This document shows, in pieces, positions 5,913 to 12,876 of a stretch of DNA of 14,534 nt. A model generated the notes under the pieces. That model had not been told where the DNA came from. It saw nothing but the letters and a program-made list of their open reading frames with translations, and searched no databases. This stretch comes from CAZBGL01 sp964491375 (GTDB lineage Bacteria > Desulfobacterota > Deferrisomatia > Deferrisomatales > Deferrisomataceae): contig CAZBGL010000209.1 of the NCBI GenBank assembly GCA_964491375.1, positions 1 to 14,534 of the forward strand, in the 5' to 3' direction. The translations under genes and the position numbers were made by a program. Numbering within the stretch: the stretch's first letter is position 1; each line of letters begins with the position of its first letter.

Positions 5913-7901
5913 ATGCGCAAGCCCGGTAGGATCGTCCTGGCCGGCGTCGCCGCCGTGGCATGCCTCCTGGTGGCGGTCGTCGTGGCCGTGAAGCTTTACC
6001 TCACCAAGGAACGGATTCTGTCCTGGGTGGTCCCCCCCCTGGAGGCGAAGCTCCACCGCTCCGTGCGGATCGCCGACGCCGGGGCCGGGCTTTCCGGAAT
6101 CTGGCTGGAGGGACTCGAGGTGCGGGCGGCCGGGAGCCCGGAGCCCCTGGTGAGGGCGCGAGAGGTGAGGGTGTCGTGGAGCCCCTGGGCCCTTTTGCGG
6201 GGCCGGGTCGAGATCCGCGAGATACGCCTCCTGGAGCCCGAGGTGCGGGTGGTGCGTCTTCCGGACGGCACCCTGGACGTCCGGGATCTGATCGGCGGGC
6301 GCGAACAGGCCCCCGGCGGCGGGACCGCCGCCCCGCCCGGAAAGGCCGAAACGGGCACCGGTCTGGAGATCGCCGTGGCCCTGTTGTCCCTCGAAGGGGG
6401 CACGCTCCGGTTCGAAGACCGGACCCGCACGCCGGCCCGGGTCTACGAACTCGACGAGGTGAGGACCCGGGTGCGGAACTTTTCGTTCCGAGGCCCGGTC
6501 CCCTTCGAGGTGGAAGCCCGGGCCCTGGGCGTGGCCCGCGTCGGCGCAGAGGGTTCTCTTGACCCGGCCACCGGAGCCCTCGCCGCTGAGGTACGCATCG
6601 ATGTGCCCGACCTTCCGGCCCTGGCGGACGCCCTGGGCGGGGGCGTGCCCTTGGCCGGGGGCCGCCTCGGGCTCACCGGTTCTCTGGCACGGGCCCGGGA
6701 CGGCGTGTTTTCGGCCCGGGGCACCGTGCACCTGGAGGCCCTATCCCGGGCAGGGGGGAGCCCCGGGCCGGCCTCCGGGGACTTGGCCTTCGAGGTCCGG
6801 GCCGATCCGGACGCCAAGCGGCTCGACGTGGATCGGCTAGAGGCGGGGCTCGCCGGCCAGCGCCTCGTTGCCACCGGCCGCGTCCACTACGCCGGAGAAC
6901 CGGTCCGGATCCGGTTCGAGGCCCGATCGCCTTCCCTGGACCTGGACCGGCTGCTGGCCCTGCTGCCCCCTCCTGCGGAAGCGGCACGCGAAACCGCTCC
7001 GCCTGGCACCGTGGTGGCGGCCACTTCCGGAGACGCCGGGCCGCCTCCGCTGGAGGTGGAGGGAACCGTTCGGATCCAGCGGCTCTCGGTCCGGGGGCTG
7101 GTGCTCGCGCCCGTGGAGGCTCGGATCGAGATGCGCCAGGGTCGCCTCAGGGTGGGGCCCCTTTCGGCCGGTCTCTACGAGGGGACCGTGGAAGCGGACG
7201 TCTCGATCCGGCCGGCCGAGCCGGGCCCTCCGTTCGGGGGGCTCGTGAGCCTGTCGGACGTCCGGGTCGAGCAGGTGATGGACGCCCTGGGGGGAGATGC
7301 CGCGGGGATCCTGTCGGGCCGCTTGGAGCTCGAGGCGGCCGTATCCGGCCGGGGGGCAGCCCTCAGGGCCGTGGAAGGGGACGTCTCGCTTCAGGTCCGG
7401 GACGGCCGGCTGGTGAACCATCCGCTGGTCGTACGGTTCGCCCGGCTGTTCCGGGTGCCCGAGCTGGAGACCCTCAACGTCTACAGCCTGGAACTGGACG
7501 CCGGCGCTCGCCGGGGCCGTGTCCACGTGCGCACCTTCGCGCTGGCCGGCCCGGAGCTCCAGGTGACCGGCACGGGCTCCGTGGGCCTGGACGGGGGCGG
7601 GCTGGACGCGCGCCTGGCCGTTGCCGCGCCCCGGCGACTGGCCTCCCGCCTGGTGCGCAACGCACGGATCCTGGACGCGGTGACCGATGCCCAGGGCTGG
7701 GTCAAACTGCCCCTCAGCCTCAAGGGATCCGTGAGGGATCCCCGGTACGCCATGGACGCGGAGGCGCTGGCTCGCATGGCCGCCGGCGTGCTGGGGGACC
7801 GGGCGCGGAGCCTCCTGGAAGAGGGGCCACCTGCGGCGGGGAAGGCCGGCAGCGTGGAGGAGGAGCTCAGGAAAGGGCTCCGCCGGCTCCTGGGCCGCTG
7901 A
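5913..7901 (+). CDS. AsmA-like envelope protein
   Basis: A 662-aa protein anchored by one N-terminal transmembrane helix (about residues 7-30), with the rest expected in the periplasm. Early features match AsmA/TamB/YhdP-type proteins: a PPLEAKLHRSVRI-like segment after the anchor, then GLSGIWLEGLEVR and repeated short beta-strand units such as VEIREIRLLEPEVRVVRL. The C-terminal part has the AsmA_2-like layout: LRAVEGDVSLQVRDGRLVN, LETLNVYSLELDAG, then a final GSVRDPRYAMD segment. A low-complexity Gly/Ala/Pro linker lies near 130-150. The family forms long grooves that move lipids between membranes or limit outer-membrane protein assembly; the exact role here is unknown. Start choice: ATG 5913 follows AAGGGAGG. 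The frame runs back through the tRNA gene to 5778, but that extension is antisense tRNA sequence, not protein. The stop codon lies 1 nt from the end of convergent lptG, another envelope-lipid gene. Confidence 0.82.
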   Translation: MRKPGRIVLAGVAAVACLLVAVVVAVKLYLTKERILSWVVPPLEAKLHRSVRIADAGAGLSGIWLEGLEVRAAGSPEPLVRAREVRVSWSPWALLRGRVEIREIRLLEPEVRVVRLPDGTLDVRDLIGGREQAPGGGTAAPPGKAETGTGLEIAVALLSLEGGTLRFEDRTRTPARVYELDEVRTRVRNFSFRGPVPFEVEARALGVARVGAEGSLDPATGALAAEVRIDVPDLPALADALGGGVPLAGGRLGLTGSLARARDGVFSARGTVHLEALSRAGGSPGPASGDLAFEVRADPDAKRLDVDRLEAGLAGQRLVATGRVHYAGEPVRIRFEARSPSLDLDRLLALLPPPAEAARETAPPGTVVAATSGDAGPPPLEVEGTVRIQRLSVRGLVLAPVEARIEMRQGRLRVGPLSAGLYEGTVEADVSIRPAEPGPPFGGLVSLSDVRVEQVMDALGGDAAGILSGRLELEAAVSGRGAALRAVEGDVSLQVRDGRLVNHPLVVRFARLFRVPELETLNVYSLELDAGARRGRVHVRTFALAGPELQVTGTGSVGLDGGGLDARLAVAAPRRLASRLVRNARILDAVTDAQGWVKLPLSLKGSVRDPRYAMDAEALARMAAGVLGDRARSLLEEGPPAAGKAGSVEEELRKGLRRLLGR

Positions 7902-7902
7902 T

Positions 7903-8982
7903 TCACGCCCGCTCGGCCCGAAAGAGCAGCAGGGCGACCAGGGCGGAGAACAGGACCGGCCCAGCCCACGCCGCGAGCCAAGGGGGAAGGTGCCCCGCCC
8001 GTCCCAGGGACAGGCCGGCGGCCTGGACCACCCAGTACGCGAAGCCCAACCCCACCGCCGCCGCCACGGGGCGCGCCACGCCTCCTCGGGGCTGGATCCT
8101 TACCCCCAGGGGAAACGCCAGAAGCGGCAGGAGCGCGCAGGCGAAAGGGAGACTCGTCTTCGCCCACAGGCCCACCTCCAGGTCGGTGGTGTCCAGCCCC
8201 CGGGCCCGATGCCGCCGGACCCGGTCCCGGATCTCCTTCCATGTCATGGCCTCAGGGGGCTCTCGCTCGATGCGCAGGTCCGCCGGGGAGACCCCCAGGG
8301 CGTAGCGCAGCCGTTCCCGGGTGCGCACGGCAAAGGAACCGCGCTGACCAAAGGACCTGTCCTCCACCCCCTCCAGGACCCAGGCTCCTCCCGACCAGAC
8401 GGCGCGCCGGGCATCCAGGCGGCGCACCACCCGGCTCCCCTCGAGTTCCACCACCTGAACGCCCAGCAACTCCCGTTCGTCCGGGCCGATCCGGTCCACG
8501 TGCAGAACGCCGCGGTCGGTCCGGAGCCACAGGTCGGAACGCCGCAGGAGGGACCGTGCCGGGAGCCCTTTGATCCGCACGTTCTTGATCTCGCGGGCGA
8601 GGGCGAAACCCCGGGGTGCGGCCAGCTCCTGTAGGGTGGCATGCACGCCGCACAACACGAGGCCGCTGGCTGCGAACGGCAGGGCGAGCCTCCGGAGGGA
8701 CAGGCCCGAGGCCCGAAGGGCCGTGACCTCGCCCTGACGGGCGAGAAGCGCCAGGGTGCCGAGCGCGGCCAGCAGGGCCGCCATGGGCAGGGCCTGGGTG
8801 AGCATCCAGGGTATGCGTGCTGCAAAAAATACCGCCATGTCAGTTGGTTGTGGATTGTATTTCAAGATCAATCTTAATTTTTCGAAGATGTCCACCACCA
8901 GAAAGAGGGCAACGAAGCCCGTCACGGTCCCGGCGAGGATCCGCCAGAACAGGCCCGCCAGGTGCCGGTCCACGACCTTCAC
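7903..8982 (-). CDS. lptG: LPS export ABC transporter permease LptG
   Basis: A 359-aa inner-membrane permease of the LptB2FG complex that extracts LPS from the inner membrane and passes it to the periplasmic bridge. It starts with KVVDRHLAGLFWRIL, then transmembrane helix 1, the LptG-like DIFEKLRLIL (31-40), helices 2 and 3, and the coupling region ARQGEVTALRASGLS (81-95) that contacts LptB. A periplasmic beta domain spans about 125-265, followed by WAKTSLPFACALLPLLAFPLG (273-293) and two more helices. The start is GTG 8980-8982, whose first four bases GTGA include the lptF stop; AGGAGGG precedes it. Upstream extension in this frame is only a shadow of lptF. Codons for residues about 31-55 are strikingly AT-rich, unlike the rest of the gene. 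No separate terminator is visible before the convergent AsmA-like gene. Confidence 0.92.
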   Translation of the reverse strand: MKVVDRHLAGLFWRILAGTVTGFVALFLVVDIFEKLRLILKYNPQPTDMAVFFAARIPWMLTQALPMAALLAALGTLALLARQGEVTALRASGLSLRRLALPFAASGLVLCGVHATLQELAAPRGFALAREIKNVRIKGLPARSLLRRSDLWLRTDRGVLHVDRIGPDERELLGVQVVELEGSRVVRRLDARRAVWSGGAWVLEGVEDRSFGQRGSFAVRTRERLRYALGVSPADLRIEREPPEAMTWKEIRDRVRRHRARGLDTTDLEVGLWAKTSLPFACALLPLLAFPLGVRIQPRGGVARPVAAAVGLGFAYWVVQAAGLSLGRAGHLPPWLAAWAGPVLFSALVALLLFRAERA

Positions 8983-10118
8983 GGCCCGGCCCTCCTGGCG
9001 GTCCACTCCCTGAACCGGCCTACGACCGAGCCGAGTCCCTCCTCGAAAGGCAGGTGTGCTTCGTGGTTCTTCACCGCAAAGGCGTACAGGGCCAGCACAC
9101 CCAGGACCGCATTGGGCATCCACACCGCAAGCTCCGGCGGCAGGGACGTGCGACGGCCCATCGCTTTGCCCGCGGTGAGCAGGGCGTAGTAGAGCAGGAG
9201 CACGCCCAGGGCCAGGGGAAAGGCCCGGCCCCTGCCGAACCGCGAGTGGTGGAGGCCGAGGCACGCCCCCAGGATCCCGAATACCCAGCATCCCGCCGGC
9301 AGGGCGAGGCGGCGGTGGAACTCGTAACGCGCGTCTCGGTTTCCTCCCCGCGCCAGCGGGACCAGGGCGGACGTGGGCACATATTCCACGTTCTTGGAAG
9401 GGCGGGGCAGGGGTACCGGGAGCCGGAGCCGGTACCGCCGGAACCGGAGCCGGCGGTAGGGCGCGCGGGGCCCCGTGTATTGGTGGATTTCCCCGTTCTG
9501 CAGGTCCAGCACGATCTGGGTGCCTTCCCGTTCGATGGTCCCGGAACGGGCCACGATCCACGCCCCGGCCAGCGGGCCGCGGTCCAGGGCCACGAACAAC
9601 CGGCGCAGTTCCCGGCCGTCCTGGCCCATGGCCTCGGCATAGGCGGTGATCCCCGGCGCGATCTCCGAGAACACGCCGGTCTGGACCATGGCGCCCACCC
9701 GGCTCTGCACGGCTCGGTACACGGCGCGTTTCAAGGCGGCGGCAGCCGCCGGCTGGATCCACAGGCTCACCGAGGCGGTGATCAGCGCCAGGGCGGTGCT
9801 GAGAACCAGTACGGGCCGGAGGTTCCAGGCCAGACCCACCCCGCACGCCCGCATGGCCACCACTTCGTGGTCCAGGCTCATCCGGCCCATGGTCACCAGG
9901 AGGGCCACGAACAGGCTCACCGGTATGAGCAGGGGAAGCAGGGCCGGCAGGGCCAGCGCCAGGACCTGGAACACCACCCCCAGGGGAACGCCCTGCGCCA
10001 CCACCAGGTCCGCCAGGAGGAACAGCCGGTGCATGACCATGACGAACGCCAGCACCCCCAGGGTGAGCCCGAACGCCGGAACCGTTTGTGCGAGCAGGTA
10101 GCGGTCGAGAATCTTCAT
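8979..10118 (-). CDS. lptF: LPS export ABC transporter permease LptF
   Basis: A 379-aa partner permease of LptG in the LptB2FG LPS exporter. The N-terminus MKILDRYLLAQTVPAF is typical of LptF/YjgP. Transmembrane helices lie at about 13-37, 45-77 and 100-120. GRMSLDHEVVAMRACGVG (78-95) is the coupling segment for the LptB ATPase. A periplasmic jellyroll-like domain covers about 135-265, then YEFHRRLALP (265-274) leads into three more helices (about 272-292, 299-318, 328-348). The ATG at 10116-10118 has only a weak upstream ribosome-binding signal (GGCAGATAAAGC), and I found no convincing promoter in the GC-rich 200 nt before it, which contain a dispersed repeat. It is translationally coupled to lptG by a GTGA overlap. 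lptA, lptB and lptC are not in the window. Confidence 0.93.
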   Translation of the reverse strand: MKILDRYLLAQTVPAFGLTLGVLAFVMVMHRLFLLADLVVAQGVPLGVVFQVLALALPALLPLLIPVSLFVALLVTMGRMSLDHEVVAMRACGVGLAWNLRPVLVLSTALALITASVSLWIQPAAAAALKRAVYRAVQSRVGAMVQTGVFSEIAPGITAYAEAMGQDGRELRRLFVALDRGPLAGAWIVARSGTIEREGTQIVLDLQNGEIHQYTGPRAPYRRLRFRRYRLRLPVPLPRPSKNVEYVPTSALVPLARGGNRDARYEFHRRLALPAGCWVFGILGACLGLHHSRFGRGRAFPLALGVLLLYYALLTAGKAMGRRTSLPPELAVWMPNAVLGVLALYAFAVKNHEAHLPFEEGLGSVVGRFREWTARRAGP

Positions 10119-10208
10119 GCTTTATCTGCCGTGTGGACCGGGGAAGGGGCCCGAACCGGAGCCGGGGCACACGACGTGGAGGTTGGACGACGCCCGGGGC
10201 CAGGAGGT

Positions 10209-10314
10209 GCGCAGGGGCCCGAAGGCCAGAGCCGTCTTTCCCGGATCCCCCGATCGTCCATGCGGGCGGCACTCCGGTTTCCGAGCACCACCTCAGAGGC
10301 CGTGGCCCCAAGCG
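10209..10314 (+). repeat. Dispersed repeat, copy A
   Basis: About 106 nt that align with the reverse complement of 11714-11821 at roughly 75% identity by eye. The last 36 nt (10279-10314) are the best-kept core: it opens TTCCGAGCACC, ends GGCCGTGGCCCCAAGCG and differs at three positions. The proximal end keeps a small GGCC-CGAA-GGCC hairpin, which in copy B has the loop GGAA. It lies about 90 nt upstream of lptF. The family is unidentified. Confidence 0.7.
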
Positions 10315-10564
10315 AAGCCAGGACGCGGGCGGGCCGCCGGTCTCCACGGACCAGGGGCCTTGGCTCGGGCGCCCGGAACCTCACCGTATGCGACCTGCCG
10401 CGGCCACCCCCGCTCGGAGGCGCCCGGCGAGCCTCCTACGGGCAGACCCGTGCCGCGCGGAGACGTCGGAGAGGAGCCGCGTGGGACCCTTCCGGCCACC
10501 GACCCGGCACAGGGAGGCGCGCGGGCCCAAGCATAACCCGGATGCGGCCGCCCGGGAAAGGCGG

Positions 10565-10593
10565 TTGAGAACGGCGCCCAGGGGTGTTATGGA
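10565..10593 (+). promoter_or_regulatory. Candidate promoter of deoC
   Basis: TTGAGA (10565-10570), 17-bp spacer, TATGGA (10588-10593). The -35 matches 5/6 and the -10 only 3/6, but the position, about 35 nt before the deoC ATG, is right. Start expected near 10600. Confidence 0.4.
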
Positions 10594-10627
10594 GGGGCGG
10601 CACACACCCGACCCGGGAGGAGGGTTG

Positions 10628-11299
10628 ATGCAACTGTCCGATCTGTGCAGGGCCCTGGAGTCCACGTTGTTGACTCCCGTGGCCTTGGCCGGGGAAGTCG
10701 AAGCCCTGTGCCGGGAGGCGGCCGAGGCGGGGTTCCACGGGGTGTGCGTGCCGCCGACCCGGGTGCGTCTGGCAGTGGAGGTGCTCAGGGACACGGCCGT
10801 GCGCGTCGCGAGCGTGGTGGGGTTCCCCCTGGGCCATCAGAGCACCCGTGCCAAGGTGGCCGAGGTGGCCGAACTGGTGGAGGCGGGCGCAGCCGAAGTG
10901 GACGTGGTGATGAACCTGGGCTGGTTCCTGGACGGAAGGCTCCGGGCGGTGGCGCGAGAGCTCCAGGAGATCCGCCGGGCTTCCGACGGGCTCGTGCTCA
11001 AGGTCATTTTGGAGACCGGGGCGCTCTCGCCCGCCCAGGTGCGGGAAGCCGCAGCGATCGCGCTGGGGGCGGGCGCGGACTTCCTGAAGACCTGTACCGG
11101 ATACGGCCCCCGGGGGGTCACCATCCGCGATGTGCGGCTCCTGCGGCAGGTGGTCGGGAGGCGCTGCGGGATCAAGGCCTCGGGGGGCGTCCGCACCCTG
11201 GACCAGGCCGAAGGCCTCTTGTCCGCCGGGGCCGACCGCCTGGGCACCTCCTCGGCCGGGGCCATCTGGGCCGAGGCGTGCAAGCGGGCCTCCAACTGA
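10628..11299 (+). CDS. deoC: Deoxyribose-phosphate aldolase
   Basis: A 223-aa class I aldolase that splits 2-deoxyribose-5-phosphate into glyceraldehyde-3-phosphate and acetaldehyde in deoxynucleoside catabolism. Visible motifs: VVGFPLGHQSTRAKVAE (63-79), VDVVMNLG with D92 (equivalent of E. coli D102), KVILETG (125-131), the Schiff-base lysine K154 in FLKTCTGYGPRGVT, K183 in GIKASGGVRT (equivalent of K201), and the phosphate loop LGTSSAG (205-211). Length matches the short bacterial DeoC. Oddity: the N-terminal motif usually reading DHTLLKP is ESTLLTP (11-17), changing the D16-equivalent to Glu. The ATG follows GGAGGAGGG; the frame is open back to 10088, but that part is non-coding repeat-bearing DNA. 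It stands alone with no deoA, deoB or deoD nearby, and is bracketed by two inverted copies of a dispersed repeat. Confidence 0.92.
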   Translation: MQLSDLCRALESTLLTPVALAGEVEALCREAAEAGFHGVCVPPTRVRLAVEVLRDTAVRVASVVGFPLGHQSTRAKVAEVAELVEAGAAEVDVVMNLGWFLDGRLRAVARELQEIRRASDGLVLKVILETGALSPAQVREAAAIALGAGADFLKTCTGYGPRGVTIRDVRLLRQVVGRRCGIKASGGVRTLDQAEGLLSAGADRLGTSSAGAIWAEACKRASN

Positions 11300-11360
11300 C
11301 TCGCCCCGGGGTGCACGTTCACATTCCAACACAGCCAGAGGCCCGGACATCAGGGGGGCA

Positions 11361-11425
11361 GGAGTCAAAGACAGAGCACGGACAAGGGTCCTGTCTTCTG
11401 ATCCCTGTCCTCTGACTCCTGAAAG
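11361..11425. repeat. Degenerate heptamer tandem repeat with stem-loop
   Basis: Five consecutive 7-nt units starting with CTG occupy 11391-11425: CTGTCTT, CTGATCC, CTGTCCT, CTGACTC, CTGAAAG. Just upstream, GGAGTCA (11361-11367) can pair with TGACTCC (11413-11419), and AAGACAG (11368-11374) with CTGTCTT (11391-11397), so the block can fold. It is less GC-rich than its surroundings. Confidence 0.65.
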
Positions 11426-11713
11426 ACAGACCCCTGGCGCGCCGCGCCGTCTCGCGCCCGGGCCCACCTCCGGGGCGGAGCAAAGACACGAAACCCGGAC
11501 CGAGCGCACGAGGGCGGCACCCACCGGCCACCGCACCCGGGCGCCCCGAACGCTCGGGCCGCTCCTTTGCGTAGCCGAGGGGCGTGGGCCCGGGCGAGTC
11601 CCCCGAAGGCCCCCCGGGTCCCTCGCCACGGCGCAACGGGCGTCCTTTCGTTTCGCGCCACGATCGCAACGGTCGCAGCGGAACTCGGGGCCACGCCGCC
11701 CGGCGGCCGGGTC

Positions 11714-11821
11714 CGCTTGGGGCCACGGCCTCGGTGGCGGTGCTCGGAAGGCATCGTGCCGGTCGCGTGCACGATGGAGGGCACGGGAGACGTTGGCGTA
11801 TGGCCTTCCGGCCCCTTGCGC
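11714..11821 (-). repeat. Dispersed repeat, copy B (inverted relative to copy A)
   Basis: The minus strand aligns with 10209-10314 over about 106 nt; the 36-nt core lies at 11714-11749 (33 of 36 positions match). Copy B also has a perfect 8-bp hairpin, CATCGTGC (11752-11759) and GCACGATG (11769-11776), which copy A does not keep. It starts about 10 nt after the stop codon of the phospholipase-like gene. Confidence 0.7.
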
Positions 11822-11830
11822 GGCTCCGAT

Positions 11831-12826
11831 TCACCCCATGCCCGCCGGCAGGGGGGTGTCCCGGTCCGCGGACACGCCGGAGCGCTCCGCGAGCAGCCCC
11901 AGGGCGGTCTCCACCAGCTCGTCCGCCGAGGGCGCGGCGTAGATGCTGGCCTCCAGGTGGGGCCGGTAACGCTCCATGACCTCCAAGAAGGCGTGCCGGG
12001 AGAGCTCTCCCCGCCGGTAACGCCGTCGCAGGTGGAACCGGATCACCTGGGCGGCCTTGAGGCTCTGGTGGCCGGTGGGGTCCGCCCGGAAACACCACGC
12101 CTCCTCCCGGTCGATCAGGAACCCCAGCACCGCATCCAGGGAGCGCTCCTTGTAGCGCCGAACCCGGCCGGGGTCCAGGGCGATGCGCGAGTGGGCCATG
12201 GCGTGCCGGATGATCTCGTGCCACTTCCTGAACCGGCCCATGAGCACCACGCTGTTGAAGATCACCTTGTTCGTCTGGAACGAGAGCAACGTGCGGCTGA
12301 GCACGGACTTGAGCAGTTCGTCGTTGTCGGTGTGCATGCGGCGGCTCATCCGTTCCGGGATGCGCCACACCTCCGGCGGGGCGTGGGTGTCGAACCGGAC
12401 CTCCCAGTACGCGTGGTTCATGGCCCGGGTGTTGAAGCTCAGGATGATCTTGTAAGGTACGTAGTAGTTGTGAGCCACCACGTCGGCGGCCAGGTGCGAC
12501 AGGTACCCCCACGCGAACGCCTTCTGGCTGGGCTTGCGGGCCCGGGCCAGGACCTCCAACCCCACGGTCCAGCGATGGCAGTGGCGCAGGTAGTGGGTGA
12601 AGCGCTTGGCCACCACGATGTCGGCCGCGATGGAGCCGTAGAGGTAGTCCAGTGGATGGCTTCGGAGGAGTTCCTGGAGGAACGCCGGGAGAAGGGAGAT
12701 GTGCTCCAGGACCCGGGTGCCGATCTCGAGGTGGGTGGCCGGCCCCCATGCCCAAGCGGCGGCAGGGGCGAGGACCGCTCCCAGAAGAAAAAACGCTATG
12801 CGCCGTGTTCCCGGCCGACGTTCCAT
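11831..12826 (-). CDS. Secreted zinc-dependent phospholipase C-like protein
   Basis: A 331-aa protein with a signal peptide (residues 1-26; arginine-rich n-region, core FFLLGAVLAPAAA, cleavage after AWA) and a mature N-terminus WGPATHLEIG. In zinc-dependent phospholipase C (PF00882 type) the new N-terminal tryptophan and a nearby histidine bind zinc; here W27 and H32 fit. Further likely ligands are D69 in YGSIAADIV, a histidine in THYLRHCHRW (78-86), and H111, D115 and H119 in WGYLSHLAADVVAHNYY; H138 follows. Such proteins hydrolyse phospholipids outside the cytoplasm, but many environmental members are uncharacterised. The C-terminal third is helical and charged and not recognised. The ATG has no Shine-Dalgarno, and a near-consensus promoter (12836-12864) would start the RNA only a few nt before it. 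It is divergent from rlmN. Fold assignment is good; the substrate is unknown. Confidence 0.82.
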   Translation of the reverse strand: MERRPGTRRIAFFLLGAVLAPAAAWAWGPATHLEIGTRVLEHISLLPAFLQELLRSHPLDYLYGSIAADIVVAKRFTHYLRHCHRWTVGLEVLARARKPSQKAFAWGYLSHLAADVVAHNYYVPYKIILSFNTRAMNHAYWEVRFDTHAPPEVWRIPERMSRRMHTDNDELLKSVLSRTLLSFQTNKVIFNSVVLMGRFRKWHEIIRHAMAHSRIALDPGRVRRYKERSLDAVLGFLIDREEAWCFRADPTGHQSLKAAQVIRFHLRRRYRRGELSRHAFLEVMERYRPHLEASIYAAPSADELVETALGLLAERSGVSADRDTPLPAGMG

Positions 12827-12835
12827 GGCGGCGGC

Positions 12836-12864
12836 AGTATAGGGCGCGGACGCTGCGGTGTCAA
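12836..12864 (-). promoter_or_regulatory. Sigma-70 promoter of the phospholipase-like gene
   Basis: On the minus strand: TTGACA (12859-12864), 17-bp spacer, TATACT (12836-12841). Consensus -35 and a 5/6 -10 with ideal spacing. The start is expected near 12828-12830, only 2-4 nt upstream of the ATG at 12826. Confidence 0.75.
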
Positions 12865-12876
12865 AACCGGCCCGCG

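Larger units (their letters stand above)
10119..10627. other. Non-coding divergent interval between lptF and deoC
   Basis: About 510 nt without a supported gene. Open frames cross it in several frames but none has a start with a ribosome-binding site or recognisable protein content. It holds one copy of the dispersed repeat (10209-10314), a GC-rich stretch with many short inverted repeats (10320-10560), and the candidate deoC promoter (10565-10593). Confidence 0.7.
11300..11830. other. Non-coding convergent interval between deoC and the phospholipase-like gene
   Basis: About 530 nt with no supported gene. It holds heptamer repeats with an overlapping stem (11361-11425), a GC-rich stretch (11440-11700) with nothing I recognise, and the second copy of the dispersed repeat (11714-11821). 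No intrinsic terminator with a T-run is visible for either converging gene. Confidence 0.7.

Noticed and set aside
8983..10347. Long N-terminal extension of LptG, giving an 814-codon frame
   Set aside because: It overlaps lptF in another frame and is rich in Gly/Pro/Arg; LptG homology begins at the GTG 8980-8982 that overlaps the lptF stop.
10088..10627. N-terminal extension of DeoC, giving a 403-codon frame
   Set aside because: It crosses the lptF start and the repeat copy, has no family resemblance, and ATG 10628 has an excellent Shine-Dalgarno and gives the normal DeoC length.
11361..11425. The heptamer block as a CRISPR array
   Set aside because: Units are 7 nt, degenerate and contiguous with no spacers; no cas gene is nearby.
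10209..11821. The inverted repeats as ends of a transposon carrying deoC
   Set aside because: No transposase, no target-site duplication, repeats only about 75% alike and set at different distances from deoC; a dispersed repeat family is more likely.
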